Positions 33,061-41,651 of a DNA stretch of 64,000 nt are shown here, in pieces (the stretch's first letter is position 1; each line of letters starts with the position of its first letter). Both the position numbers and the translations under genes were made by a program. The stretch is from JAWKWH01 sp965204295. Its GTDB lineage: Bacteria; Pseudomonadota; Alphaproteobacteria; Rhizobiales; Rhizobiaceae. The notes below the pieces were generated by a model that was not told where the DNA came from, did not search any database, and was given only the letters and a program-made list of their open reading frames with translations. Where the stretch lies: the NCBI GenBank assembly GCA_965204295.1, contig OZ241973.1:186001-250000 (forward strand), in the 5' to 3' direction.

Positions 33061-34320
33061 TTATCGCAGGTAGGTCAGCGGGTCCACGGGGACCGATTTT
33101 TCCCGAACCTCGAAATGCAGTTTCGGCGCATCCGCCGACCCGCTCATGCCGGAGCGCGCGATTTCCTGACCGCGTTTGACCGTGTCGCCGCGTTTGACCG
33201 ACAGCGACGATGCATGTCCGTAGATCGTCACAACCCCGTTCTCATGGCGGATCAGAACCGTATTGCCGAATTCCGTCAGTCCGTCGCCCGCATAGATCAC
33301 GACGCCATTCTCGGCGGCCTTCACGGTCGAGCCGGATGGCAATGCGATATCGACGCCTTCGTTCCTGCGGCCGCTTTCCATCTTGCCGAATTCGGAAACA
33401 ATCCTGCCGCGCGCCGGCCAGCGCATCTTGCCGATACCCGAATCGCCGGGCGTATTCCCAAAGTCCGCCTTTTCTTGCTCGATGACTTCATCGGCCTTTT
33501 TCGGCGGCGGGGTGTAACGCGGAAGCCTGTCGGTCTTGCGGCTCTTGCCGACCGCCTGTGGGGGTGTTCCGGCAGCGTTTCCGCGATCTCCGGTCCCGGC
33601 TGTCGTCGGGAGAACCGCTACACGGTCCGGAGCGGGCGTCGGCTTGGGAAACTTGTTGGTGTTTTCATCTGCTTTTTCACCACGCGCGGAACCGGCACTG
33701 GCCATTTCGGGATGGTTGTCAGGCTCCGATACCGAAGCATTGCCTGACTGGACGCGGGCGGGAATGACGACCTTCGAGCCGGCGGTGACAGCCGTCGGAT
33801 CCTCAATATTGTTGACCTCCAGGATCGTCTTTGCGGGAACACCGAATCGGCGCGAGAGACCGTAGATCGTCTCGCCGTTTCGCAGGGTCGCCTGTGTTTC
33901 CCCCGTTCCCGTGTCAATCGGATCTGCCTCGCGAACGGAATCGGCCGGTTCAAGCAGTACGCGCGACCCGCCGACCTCGGCCGCTTCGCGCTCGTTTCTC
34001 GCCCTGTCGATTTTTACCGCAGCAGGTTCGTCGCGACCGCCATTCCCGGCGGCCGGATCAACAGGTTTCAACGCTTCGCGGCTCACCGATCCGGTGTAAG
34101 CGCCGTCAGTCGCGGCAGGTTCGATCGCATCTCCAGAATATGGCTGTTCCTGAACGCCCTCCAAGGCAGTGCGCTGATTGGGGGTGGAGTTGGCGAACAT
34201 CTGCATGTCGGCGAAACGGGAGACGCCGGAACTGCATCCTGCCGCCAAAAAACCCAGCAAAATCAGAGCTATGCCCCGATCCAGGGCCGCGACCCGGTGG
34301 TCCGACTTAAAGCTACGCAT
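33061..34320 (-). CDS. nlpD: NlpD-like LysM/LytM (M23-fold) lipoprotein
   Basis: A 419-residue envelope lipoprotein. Signal peptide with lipobox LLGFLAAGC near the N terminus, a LysM peptidoglycan-binding domain (ETIYGLSRRFGVPAKTILEV near residues 150-190), a Pro/Lys-rich linker, and a C-terminal M23/LytM fold (IVSEFGKMESGRRNEGVDIA, then GNTVLIRHENGVVTIYGHAS). Two zinc ligands of active M23 peptidases are replaced: the first His (NEGVDIA in place of HxGxD) and the first of the HxH pair (KLHFEV). Like E. coli NlpD it is thus likely an amidase activator rather than an enzyme. The gene order nlpD-pcm-surE is the same as in gammaproteobacteria. ATG at 34335 is an alternative start. Confidence 0.88.
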   Translation of the reverse strand: MRSFKSDHRVAALDRGIALILLGFLAAGCSSGVSRFADMQMFANSTPNQRTALEGVQEQPYSGDAIEPAATDGAYTGSVSREALKPVDPAAGNGGRDEPAAVKIDRARNEREAAEVGGSRVLLEPADSVREADPIDTGTGETQATLRNGETIYGLSRRFGVPAKTILEVNNIEDPTAVTAGSKVVIPARVQSGNASVSEPDNHPEMASAGSARGEKADENTNKFPKPTPAPDRVAVLPTTAGTGDRGNAAGTPPQAVGKSRKTDRLPRYTPPPKKADEVIEQEKADFGNTPGDSGIGKMRWPARGRIVSEFGKMESGRRNEGVDIALPSGSTVKAAENGVVIYAGDGLTEFGNTVLIRHENGVVTIYGHASSLSVKRGDTVKRGQEIARSGMSGSADAPKLHFEVREKSVPVDPLTYLR

Positions 34321-34427
34321 AACCTGCACCCGCATATACTCGACACAAACACGGGTATGATTAAAGCGCGTTAATATTACCGGTCGGTTAAATCCGCGGA
34401 GAATTTCGTTGCCGGACTGTCCGCGGT

Positions 34428-35072
34428 CTAAAGCGCGGCGGCGGCGCCTTTCGACAGAGGCTGCATACGAACGACGCCGATATCCTCTCTTTCAAAGCGG
34501 CTGCCGATCTTGGAGAGCCTGGCCAGTTTCTGTTTCCCGTCGCCCGGCCCGACCGGTGCGATCATGATGCCCTCGGTGGCCAGAAGATCGACGAATTTTC
34601 GCGGCAAGGTCTCGAACGCTGCCCATGCGACGATCCGGTCGAACGGCCCTTCGCCGGCCATGTTTCTTGCGCCGTCGGCCTGAATGGAAAGCACGTTGCC
34701 CAAGTCGAGAGAGGCAAATCGTTCCTGCGCCCTGGCAACCAGCGTCTTGTAGCGGTCGATCGTTTTGACTTTAGCGCCCATACGCGCCATGACCGCCGCC
34801 GTATAGCCGCTGCCGGTGCCGATTTCGAGGATCCTGTGGCCGGCGGCAATCTCCAGCGCGCCGACAATCCTTGCCTGGAGGTCGATACCTTCGATATTCG
34901 CCCCGCAGTCGATGGGAAAAGACTGACCGGTCCACATGAGGTCGGCGTGTTCCTCCGGCACGAACATGCGCCTCGGCACCGTTTCCAGCGCCTTGAATAA
35001 GCCGTTAGCGGGCACTCCGCGCGCGCGGGCGCGCAGCAGAAAAGCCGCAAATCCTTCCCGGTCGGAATTCAT
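34428..35072 (-). CDS. pcm: Protein-L-isoaspartate O-methyltransferase
   Basis: Repairs isoaspartyl residues in aged proteins using S-adenosylmethionine. The 214-residue protein has VPRRMFVPEEHADLMW, the substrate-binding region FPIDCGANIEGIDLQARIVG, and the SAM-binding motif I HRILEIGTGSGYTAAVMARM near residue 85. Motif-III-like PFDRIVAWAAFETLPRKFVD follows. Its ATG overlaps the surE stop by four bases, so the two are translationally coupled. nlpD follows downstream. Confidence 0.94.
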   Translation of the reverse strand: MNSDREGFAAFLLRARARGVPANGLFKALETVPRRMFVPEEHADLMWTGQSFPIDCGANIEGIDLQARIVGALEIAAGHRILEIGTGSGYTAAVMARMGAKVKTIDRYKTLVARAQERFASLDLGNVLSIQADGARNMAGEGPFDRIVAWAAFETLPRKFVDLLATEGIMIAPVGPGDGKQKLARLSKIGSRFEREDIGVVRMQPLSKGAAAAL

Positions 35073-35824
35073 GCAAGAGCCCCATTCAGTTCGTTCATGA
35101 ATTCATAGGCCGTAAGATCCATCTTCAACGGCGTGACCGCGATCCTGTTGTTCTTTAGCGCGGTCAGATCGGTCCCGTCGACAAACTCGGCGGTTTTGCG
35201 CCCGAATCGCAGCCAATAGTAGGGAAAGCCGCGTCCGTCGGCGCGCTCGTCGACCCACAGACCGTGGACCAGTTTGCCCTGCCCCGCGACCGACGCGCCT
35301 TCAACTTCGTCGGGCAGGCAATCGGGGAAATTCACATTCAGAAAGACACCGGCCGGCAGATCGACGCCGATCAGTTTTCGCAGCAGCGCCGGCCCGTGGA
35401 TTTCGGCAACCTCCCACGGCACGATCCTCTCACCATCGAAATTGCAGGCCTGACTGAACGCGATCGATCTGCAGCCGATCAGCGTCCCTTCCATCGCTCC
35501 CGCGATCGTGCCGGAATAGGTGACGTCATCGGCGATATTCGCGCCCGAATTGACGCCGGACAAAACAAGATCGGGCGGTTCCGGCATGATCTTGCGCGCG
35601 GCCATGATCACGCAATCGGTCGGCGTTCCGCGCAAGGCGAAGCGCCTGCCGTTCACTTCGCGCAGCCGCAGCGGTTCGGACAGCGACAGCGAGTGCGCCA
35701 GGCCCGATTGATCGGCTTCGGGCGCAACGATCCAGACATCGTCGGACAGCGTGCGCGCGACGCGCTCAAGCACAGCCAGACCCTCGGCATGGATTCCATC
35801 GTCATTTGTCAGCAGAATGCGCAC
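35069..35824 (-). CDS. surE: 5'/3'-nucleotidase SurE
   Basis: A 251-residue survival protein E, a metal-dependent nucleotide phosphatase. N-terminal RILLTNDDGIHAEGLAVLER supplies the two metal-binding Asp, VAPEADQSGLAHSLSLSEPL the Ser and substrate region, and PPDLVLSGVNSGANIADDVT the conserved metal Asn (S-G-x-N-x-G-x-N) around residue 92. YSGTIAGAMEGTLIGCRSIA follows. Length matches the family. Lies ten bases downstream of serS and overlaps pcm. Confidence 0.96.
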   Translation of the reverse strand: MRILLTNDDGIHAEGLAVLERVARTLSDDVWIVAPEADQSGLAHSLSLSEPLRLREVNGRRFALRGTPTDCVIMAARKIMPEPPDLVLSGVNSGANIADDVTYSGTIAGAMEGTLIGCRSIAFSQACNFDGERIVPWEVAEIHGPALLRKLIGVDLPAGVFLNVNFPDCLPDEVEGASVAGQGKLVHGLWVDERADGRGFPYYWLRFGRKTAEFVDGTDLTALKNNRIAVTPLKMDLTAYEFMNELNGALA

Positions 35825-35833
35825 GCATCGGTC

Positions 35834-37111
35834 CTATGCTATGATTTTATCCAGTTCGCCCATGTAGGGTCGCAGCGCTTCGGGTACGGTGATCGCACCG
35901 TCCTCATTCTGGTAATTCTCCATCACCGCTATCAGCGCGCGGCCGACCGCGACGCCCGAACCGTTGAGCGTATGCACGAATTTCGTCTGTTTCTCTCCCT
36001 CGGCGCGGTAGCGCGCGTTCATGCGCCGCGCCTGAAAATCGCCGCAGACCGAGCAGGAAGAAATTTCCCGGTATGCGCCCTGCCCCGGCAGCCAGACCTC
36101 GATGTCGTAGGTCTTGCGCGCTCCAAATCCCATGTCGCCGGTGGAAAGCGCGACGGTTCGGTAACACAGGCCCAGCTTTTCCAGCACTGTCTCTGCGCAG
36201 CGCGTCATGCGCTCATGCTCGTCCAGCGAAGTCTCCTGGTCGGTGATCGACACCAGTTCGACCTTGTAGAACTGATGCTGACGCAGATAGCCGCGAGTGT
36301 CGCGGCCCGCGGAACCTGCCTCCGAACGGAAGCAGGCGGTCAGCGCGGCGAAACGCAGCGGCAGTTTTGACCGATCAGCAATGTCCCCGGCGACCATGTA
36401 GGTCAGCGGCACCTCGGCAGTCGGGATCAGCCAGCGCCCGTCTGTCGTCCGGAACAGATCGCCTCCGAATTTGGGCAGTTTGTCCGTCCCATATGCGGCG
36501 GCGTCATTCACCAAAAGCGGCGGCTGGACCTCCGTATAGCCGTGTTCAGTCGTATGCAGATCGAGCATGAACTGACCGAGCGCACGTTCCAACCGCGCCA
36601 ATCCGCCCTTCAACACGGCAAAACGGGCGCCGGACATCCTGGCGGCGGTCTCGAAATCCATCTGGCCGAGCATCTCGCCAAGCTCAAAATGCTCTTTCTG
36701 ATCGAAGGCGAATTTCTTCTTTTCGCCGAAACGGCGGATTTCGACATTCGCGCCCTCATCCGGCCCGACAGGCACATCGTCAAGCGGTATATTCGGCAGC
36801 ATGGCAAGCGCCTCGTTCAGGGCCTTGCCGAGTTCGCGCGCCTTGTCCTCGCCCGACCGGACGAATTCCCTGATCTCGCCGACCTCGACCTTCAGCTTTT
36901 CGGCGCGGTCCTTCTCGCCCGCCCGTATTGCCGCACCGATCTCCTTTGACGCCGAATTTCGCCGTTCCTGGGCTTCCTGTAATTTCGCGAGATGGGCGCG
37001 GCGTTCTTCGTCAAGCGCGATCACCTTCACGCAAGCCGGTTCCGCGCCGCGGATTTTCAGCGCTCGATCGAGCGCGGCGGGATTTTCGCGAATCCATTTG
37101 ATGTCAAGCAT
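35834..37111 (-). CDS. serS: Serine-tRNA ligase
   Basis: A 425-residue class II aminoacyl-tRNA synthetase that charges tRNA-Ser (and tRNA-Sec where present). N-terminal antiparallel coiled coil (about residues 30-105, EERRAHLAKLQEAQERRNSA) for tRNA binding. The catalytic core has motif 2 CFRSEAGSAGRDTRGYLRQH with FYKVELVS, and motif 3 SGVAVGRALIAVMENYQNED. SCSVCGDFQARRMNARYRAE is also diagnostic. Complete, of normal length. First gene of the serS-surE-pcm run; tatC lies 81 bases upstream. Confidence 0.97.
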   Translation of the reverse strand: MLDIKWIRENPAALDRALKIRGAEPACVKVIALDEERRAHLAKLQEAQERRNSASKEIGAAIRAGEKDRAEKLKVEVGEIREFVRSGEDKARELGKALNEALAMLPNIPLDDVPVGPDEGANVEIRRFGEKKKFAFDQKEHFELGEMLGQMDFETAARMSGARFAVLKGGLARLERALGQFMLDLHTTEHGYTEVQPPLLVNDAAAYGTDKLPKFGGDLFRTTDGRWLIPTAEVPLTYMVAGDIADRSKLPLRFAALTACFRSEAGSAGRDTRGYLRQHQFYKVELVSITDQETSLDEHERMTRCAETVLEKLGLCYRTVALSTGDMGFGARKTYDIEVWLPGQGAYREISSCSVCGDFQARRMNARYRAEGEKQTKFVHTLNGSGVAVGRALIAVMENYQNEDGAITVPEALRPYMGELDKIIA

Positions 37112-37192
37112 GGTACTGATCCAGAGCCGAAATGGCGGTCAATTCGAAAATCAGGCGCCCGACGGGCGGCATAGCGACTGCGGTGTGACTCG

Positions 37193-38029
37193 TCAGGACG
37201 AGCCGGACGCATGGGCGGTTTTACCGGCATCTTCCGCATCCGCAAGCGCTTCCTCGCGCTTTTTTTCAACCATTCGGGCTGTCCAGATAGACAATTCGTA
37301 CAGAAGAATGGTCGGGAGCGCGAGACCGAGCTGGCTCACGGGATCGGGCGGGGTCAGCACCGCCGCGACGACAAACGCGGCGACGATGGCATATTTGCGC
37401 TTGTCCTTCAGCCCTTCGGAGCCGACCAGGCCGACCCGCGCCATCAGCGTCGTGACGACGGGAAGCTGAAATACAAGACCGAACGAAAAGATCAGGGTCA
37501 TGATCAGGCCGAGATACTCGGAGACTTTCGGCAACAACGAGATCTGGATTTCGTTGTCGGGTCCGACCTGTTGCATGGACAGGAAGAACCACATCACCAT
37601 CGGCGTAAAGAAGAAATAGACGAGACCGCCGCCGATCAGAAACAGGACCGGCGAGGCGATCAGAAAAGGCAGAAAGGCCCGGCGTTCATTGCGATAGAGC
37701 CCGGGCGCGACGAATTTGTAGATTTGCGCCGCGATCAGCGGAAAGGCGAGCACCAGTCCGCCGAACATGCCGATCTTGATCTGGGTAAAGAAAAATTCCT
37801 GCGGTGCGGTGTAGATCAGTTCGACCTTGCTCTCATCAAGCCCGGCCCAGCCGACCGCCCAGGTGAACGGGACAACCAGCAGATTGAATATCTGCTTGGC
37901 GAAGAAGAAGCAGATCAGAAACGCGACGAAAAAACCGGCGATCCCCCACATCAACCGGCTGCGCAGTTCGATCAGGTGCTCGATCAATGGCGCGGATGAT
38001 TGTTCGATTTCGTCGTCTTCGCCGCTCAA
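37193..38029 (-). CDS. tatC: Sec-independent protein translocase TatC
   Basis: A 278-residue inner-membrane protein with six hydrophobic segments, the receptor for twin-arginine signal peptides. SAPLIEHLIELRSRLMW is the conserved N terminus. The first periplasmic loop carries TAPQEFFFTQIKIGMFGGLV, and IYKFVAPGLYRNERRAFLPF holds the essential Glu. FSFGLVFQLPVVTTLMARVG and AAFVVAAVLTPPDPVSQLGL are further family blocks. A charged C-terminal tail follows. The start overlaps the tatB stop by four bases. Confidence 0.97.
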   Translation of the reverse strand: MSGEDDEIEQSSAPLIEHLIELRSRLMWGIAGFFVAFLICFFFAKQIFNLLVVPFTWAVGWAGLDESKVELIYTAPQEFFFTQIKIGMFGGLVLAFPLIAAQIYKFVAPGLYRNERRAFLPFLIASPVLFLIGGGLVYFFFTPMVMWFFLSMQQVGPDNEIQISLLPKVSEYLGLIMTLIFSFGLVFQLPVVTTLMARVGLVGSEGLKDKRKYAIVAAFVVAAVLTPPDPVSQLGLALPTILLYELSIWTARMVEKKREEALADAEDAGKTAHASGSS

Positions 38030-38550
38030 TTTGTCGCCCCTGTCGGTTTCTTCGCAGCGGGCCGCGCGCGCGGCTTACGTTCGGCGGTTTTCTTGCCCGC
38101 GGTCGATTTTCGCGCGGCGGCGGAGGGCGTGGTTTTTTTCTCTGAAACCGCCTTTGGCCCGGCTTTAACCGCCGGCCTCGCCTTTTTTGTTTCAGTTCCG
38201 GTCGCCACCTTGTCCGCTTCGGTGGACGTGTCGACCTTCGGCGCAGGCTTTAGCGCGGCGTCCAGTCCCGACTTGATCCGTTCACCGGCCTGTTTCATCG
38301 GGTCGAACTGCCGCTTGATCTCCGCGGTCGGATCGAGTTTGCGCGCATCGCCGACGATCGATTTGACATCCTCAAGCTCGGCTTCCTTGAGCGCATCGTC
38401 GAACTGGCGGCGGAAATCGCCCGCCATCGAACGCAACTTGTTGGTCGTCTTGCCGAATGTCCGCAGCATTCGCGGTAGATCCTTCGGGCCCACCACAACG
38501 ACGAGCACGATGGCGACGATAAGCAGTTCGGGCCAACCGATATCAAACAT
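38026..38550 (-). CDS. tatB: Sec-independent protein translocase TatB
   Basis: A 174-residue TatB. MFDIGWPELLIVAIVLVVVV is the transmembrane segment with the conserved Glu 8, and GPKDLPRMLRTFGKTTNKLR the hinge and amphipathic helix. The rest is a basic, Ala/Lys-rich low-complexity tail (KTTPSAAARKSTAGKKTAER), longer than usual but common in alphaproteobacteria. Sits between tatA and tatC in a tatABC operon and overlaps tatC. Confidence 0.95.
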   Translation of the reverse strand: MFDIGWPELLIVAIVLVVVVGPKDLPRMLRTFGKTTNKLRSMAGDFRRQFDDALKEAELEDVKSIVGDARKLDPTAEIKRQFDPMKQAGERIKSGLDAALKPAPKVDTSTEADKVATGTETKKARPAVKAGPKAVSEKKTTPSAAARKSTAGKKTAERKPRARPAAKKPTGATN

Positions 38551-38617
38551 TGCAACGCAATCCGGGCAGCGCCCTGACGCTCAAACCTGACCTGCTTCGC
38601 GCATTGCGCGATGGCCG

Positions 38618-38845
38618 TCAGGATTTACCCGCCTTTTCCTCAGCCGTCTCGACAGCTTCATCAGCGCGATGCTCGACCGTTTTCGCGGTGTCCTCCGCTT
38701 CGGCCTCTTCCTCGCTCATGCCTTTTTTGAAGCTCTTGATGCCTTTGGCGACGTCGCCCATCAACTCGGGAATCTTGCCGCGACCGAACAGCAGAAGCAC
38801 GATCGCCAGCACGACGATCCAGTGCCAGATCGAAAAGGTACCCAT
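38618..38845 (-). CDS. tatA: Sec-independent protein translocase TatA
   Basis: A 75-residue protein forming the export pore. MGTFSIWHWIVVLAIVLLLF is the membrane segment, GRGKIPELMGDVAKGIKSFK the conserved amphipathic helix, followed by an acidic tail. The ATG at 38845 gives the canonical TatA N terminus. The frame is open upstream into the ABC ATPase gene, but that is spurious. Separated from tatB by 67 bases. Confidence 0.96.
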   Translation of the reverse strand: MGTFSIWHWIVVLAIVLLLFGRGKIPELMGDVAKGIKSFKKGMSEEEAEAEDTAKTVEHRADEAVETAEEKAGKS

Positions 38846-38879
38846 AACACCCTCATTGAAACGTTTCCGTTGGTGTGAT

Positions 38880-39983
38880 CTATGCGCTTTCGCCCTGTCT
38901 TTCAAACACAAGAACGTCGGATTCGCGAATAAATAGCCGAATATCGGTGAAATCGGGCTGCAATGTGCCGCAACGGAGCCGAGCCCAAAGCGGATTTTCC
39001 ACCCCCGCGACGGCAAGTTCGACCATTTCGACGACGCCGAGAAAGCGTTTGGACAAGACGCGAGCCTGCACACCTCCGCCGTTTGCACCACACTCGATAC
39101 CGGAAAGACGGACCGCCACGGTGACCAGCGCGCCATCTCCGAAACCGTTTGCGGAAAATGTCCCGACGGGCGTCCGGACTTTTCCGGACCGGACAAACCC
39201 CTCGATCATGTTCAACTCGGAGAAAAATCCCGCAACGAACAGGTCTCTTGGATTGTGATAGAGTTCAAAACCGGTTCCCACCTGCACGACTTCGCCCCTG
39301 CGCAGCAGGGCGATGCGGTCTCCCAGCCGCATGGCCTCCTCAGCGTCGTGAGTAACAATCACGGAGGTTGCCCGGCTTTGACGCAGAATTGCCAGCGTCT
39401 CGGCGCGCACGCGGTCCTTCAATCGCGAATCCAGACCCGAGAACGGCTCATCCATCAGAAGCACCGCCGGGCGCGGCGCCAACGCTCTGGCGAGCGCCAC
39501 CCGCTGCTGTTCGCCTCCCGAAAGGATATGCGGATAAGCCGATGCAAACTCGGCCAATCCAACCCTGGACAGCGCTATCATGGCTTCGCGTTCCGCCTCC
39601 GGTTTGGTCAGCGCCGTCAATCCGAATTGCACGTTTTGAAGAATGGTAAGGTGCGGAAACAGGGCAAAATCCTGGAAGACCAATCCGATCGAACGCTGTT
39701 CAGGCGGCATGAAAACCGACGGGCCGGCGATCTCGCGGCCGTTCATCAGGACGCTGCCTCCGGTCTGCGACTCGATGCCGGCGGCAATTCTCAGCAAGGT
39801 CGTCTTGCCCGAACCCGATGGGCCCAGCAGGCAAAGAACCTCACCGGGTTCAACGGTCAACGAGACGTCACGCAGCGTTTCGGCGCCGCCGGGATAGGCA
39901 TGATGGATATTCTCCAACGCCAGTTCGGCCGCGAAGGTGACCCCCGCGGGCACGACTGTCGGTTTGTCGGAGATCTTCGCCAT
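38880..39983 (-). CDS. Orphan ABC transporter ATP-binding protein (FbpC/PotA-like)
   Basis: A 367-residue ATPase with Walker A LCLLGPSGSGKTTLLRIAAG, the Q-loop in IGLVFQDFALFPHLTILQNV, signature HILSGGEQQRVALARALAPR, Walker B VLLMDEPFSGLDSRLKDRVR and H-loop SVIVTHDAEEAM. A C-terminal TOBE-like domain of about 120 residues follows. It resembles the ATPases of ferric iron (FbpC) or other CUT1/Fe-type importers. No permease or binding-protein gene is adjacent; it lies between scpB and tatA, so its partner subunits must be encoded elsewhere. Same strand as both neighbours; probably co-transcribed with tatABC. Confidence 0.88.
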   Translation of the reverse strand: MAKISDKPTVVPAGVTFAAELALENIHHAYPGGAETLRDVSLTVEPGEVLCLLGPSGSGKTTLLRIAAGIESQTGGSVLMNGREIAGPSVFMPPEQRSIGLVFQDFALFPHLTILQNVQFGLTALTKPEAEREAMIALSRVGLAEFASAYPHILSGGEQQRVALARALAPRPAVLLMDEPFSGLDSRLKDRVRAETLAILRQSRATSVIVTHDAEEAMRLGDRIALLRRGEVVQVGTGFELYHNPRDLFVAGFFSELNMIEGFVRSGKVRTPVGTFSANGFGDGALVTVAVRLSGIECGANGGGVQARVLSKRFLGVVEMVELAVAGVENPLWARLRCGTLQPDFTDIRLFIRESDVLVFERQGESA

Positions 39984-40021
39984 CGATTGCCCCTGCGGCC
40001 CCGTTTATGGGGCGGCATTGG

Positions 40022-40765
40022 TCAATCACTCGCGCCGCCGGGTGTCAACAGGCCGAGTTCTTCCAGATCGATATCGGTCAACGGGTCTTCGTCCCCGGTC
40101 GGTTCTTCGGGGTCGGCCGGCGGCAGGGGTACGGCAAAGTTCGTCGGCATTCGGGTAGACAACAGACCCGCGCCTTTGAGTTCATCTAGACCGGGCAAAT
40201 CACGCAGTTCTTCCAGACCGAAATGATCGAGGAAGGCGATGGTCGTTCCATAGGTGACCGGTCTGCCGGGCGAACGCCTACGGCCGCGCATGCGTACCCA
40301 CCCGGTCTCAAGAAGGATATCCAGCGTGCCCCTGGATGTCTCGACACCGCGCACATCCTCTATTTCGGCGCGGGTGACAGGCTGATGGTATGCAATTGTC
40401 GCCAGTACTTCCAGCGCGGCGCGCGAAAGTTTCTTCTGAACCGCGGCGTCGCGGTTCATCAGGAACGACAGATCGCCGGCGGTTCTGAATGCCCAGGCGT
40501 CGCCGACTTTCACCAGGTTCACACCGCGCTTTTCATATGTCGAACGAAGTTCCTCGATCGTGGCCGGAATATCGGTATCCTCCGGTAAACGTCCGCAAAG
40601 CGCCTTTTCGGTCACCGGTTCAGCGGATGCGAAAATGATCGCCTCGACCATTCGCGCCGCTTCGGCCAGGTGCAGCCTGCGGGCCGGATTTTCGATCGAT
40701 CCGCCATCGGCTCCGGCAACGTCTCCATCGAATGGAGCCACTGCGGACTGTCCTCCATCATCCAT
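40022..40765 (-). CDS. scpB: Segregation and condensation protein B
   Basis: A 247-residue ScpB, the paired winged-helix subunit of the bacterial SMC-ScpAB condensin. HLAEAARMVEAIIFASAEPV opens the first winged helix near residue 31, ALEVLATIAYHQPVTRAEIE and DVRGVETSRGTLDILLETGW form the second, then GRPVTYGTTIAFLDHFGLEE. The acidic C-terminal tail is typical. The ATG at 40765 overlaps the scpA stop by eight bases. Confidence 0.94.
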   Translation of the reverse strand: MDDGGQSAVAPFDGDVAGADGGSIENPARRLHLAEAARMVEAIIFASAEPVTEKALCGRLPEDTDIPATIEELRSTYEKRGVNLVKVGDAWAFRTAGDLSFLMNRDAAVQKKLSRAALEVLATIAYHQPVTRAEIEDVRGVETSRGTLDILLETGWVRMRGRRRSPGRPVTYGTTIAFLDHFGLEELRDLPGLDELKGAGLLSTRMPTNFAVPLPPADPEEPTGDEDPLTDIDLEELGLLTPGGASD

Positions 40766-41612
40766 GCGCGGTCTCCCCGGTTTTTTGTTCGATCCGGCGC
40801 ACCGCCCGCGCCGTTCGCAAATAAGGCATTGAAAAAGGTTCGCTTTGCGACAATTCGACCGCGCCCTCACGCACCAGTTCGAGGCTTGCGGCGAATGAAC
40901 TGGCAATCGCGGTGGCCCGTTCCTCGGGCAAAGCCAGATAGTCGATCAGGAATTTGTCCAGCGCGGTCCATTCGGGTGTCTCGCCGATCAACCGGATGAG
41001 GCGATTCCGAGCGTCCTTTAGCGACCATACGAAGCGCTCCTCAATACGGATGGAGGTGATCGCGTTCCTTTGCCGCTGGCCGGCATATGCCATCAGCAGA
41101 TCGTATAACGACGCTTCGAATTCATTGCGCCGTTCGACAACGACCGCCTCCGGCACCCCCCTGGCGAACACGTCGCGCCCGAGGCGATTGCGATTGACGA
41201 GACGGGCGCCGGCATCGCGCATGGCTTCCAGCCGTTGCAGCCGAAACTGCAAAATGGCGGCCATTTCCTCGCCGGTTTCCCCGTCTTCGTCCTGCTTTTG
41301 CGGAATCAACAGCCTTGATTTCAGATAGGCGAGCCACGCAGCCATCACCAGATAATCGGCGGCTATTTCCAGCTTGAGCGCGCGGGCGCTTTCGACAAAA
41401 GCGAGATACTGCTCTGTCAGCGCCAGCACGGATATTCGCGCCAGATCGACCTTCTGGTTGCGGGCAAGATGCAGCAGGAGATCCAGCGGCCCCTCAAAAC
41501 CGTCGACATCCACGACAAGCGACTCCCCGTCGATTCTTTCGACGCCATCGCCCTCCGACCAGATCGGTTCCATGGGTGGTCCGTGCTCATTCGATTTGAG
41601 TTGCATACTCAA
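40758..41612 (-). CDS. scpA: Segregation and condensation protein A
   Basis: A 284-residue kleisin subunit of the SMC condensin. VDVDGFEGPLDLLLHLARNQ KVDLARISVLALTEQYLAF is the highly conserved N-terminal block that binds the SMC neck, ADYLVMAAWLAYLKSRLLIP continues the helical domain, and TAIASSFAASLELVREGAVE is the C-terminal winged helix that binds the SMC head. Starts at ATG 41612. Overlaps scpB. Follows nagZ, as in many alphaproteobacteria. Confidence 0.95.
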   Translation of the reverse strand: MSMQLKSNEHGPPMEPIWSEGDGVERIDGESLVVDVDGFEGPLDLLLHLARNQKVDLARISVLALTEQYLAFVESARALKLEIAADYLVMAAWLAYLKSRLLIPQKQDEDGETGEEMAAILQFRLQRLEAMRDAGARLVNRNRLGRDVFARGVPEAVVVERRNEFEASLYDLLMAYAGQRQRNAITSIRIEERFVWSLKDARNRLIRLIGETPEWTALDKFLIDYLALPEERATAIASSFAASLELVREGAVELSQSEPFSMPYLRTARAVRRIEQKTGETAHG

Positions 41613-41651
41613 TTTCGCACCGTTTCCCGCCGGATGCCGGCGTCCCGCCGA

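Noticed and set aside
34360..34375. ATTAA-AGCGCG-TTAAT upstream of nlpD, resembling a CtrA site
   Set aside because: The TTAA half-sites are six bases apart, not seven as CtrA requires. It may be a chance palindrome in an AT-rich promoter.
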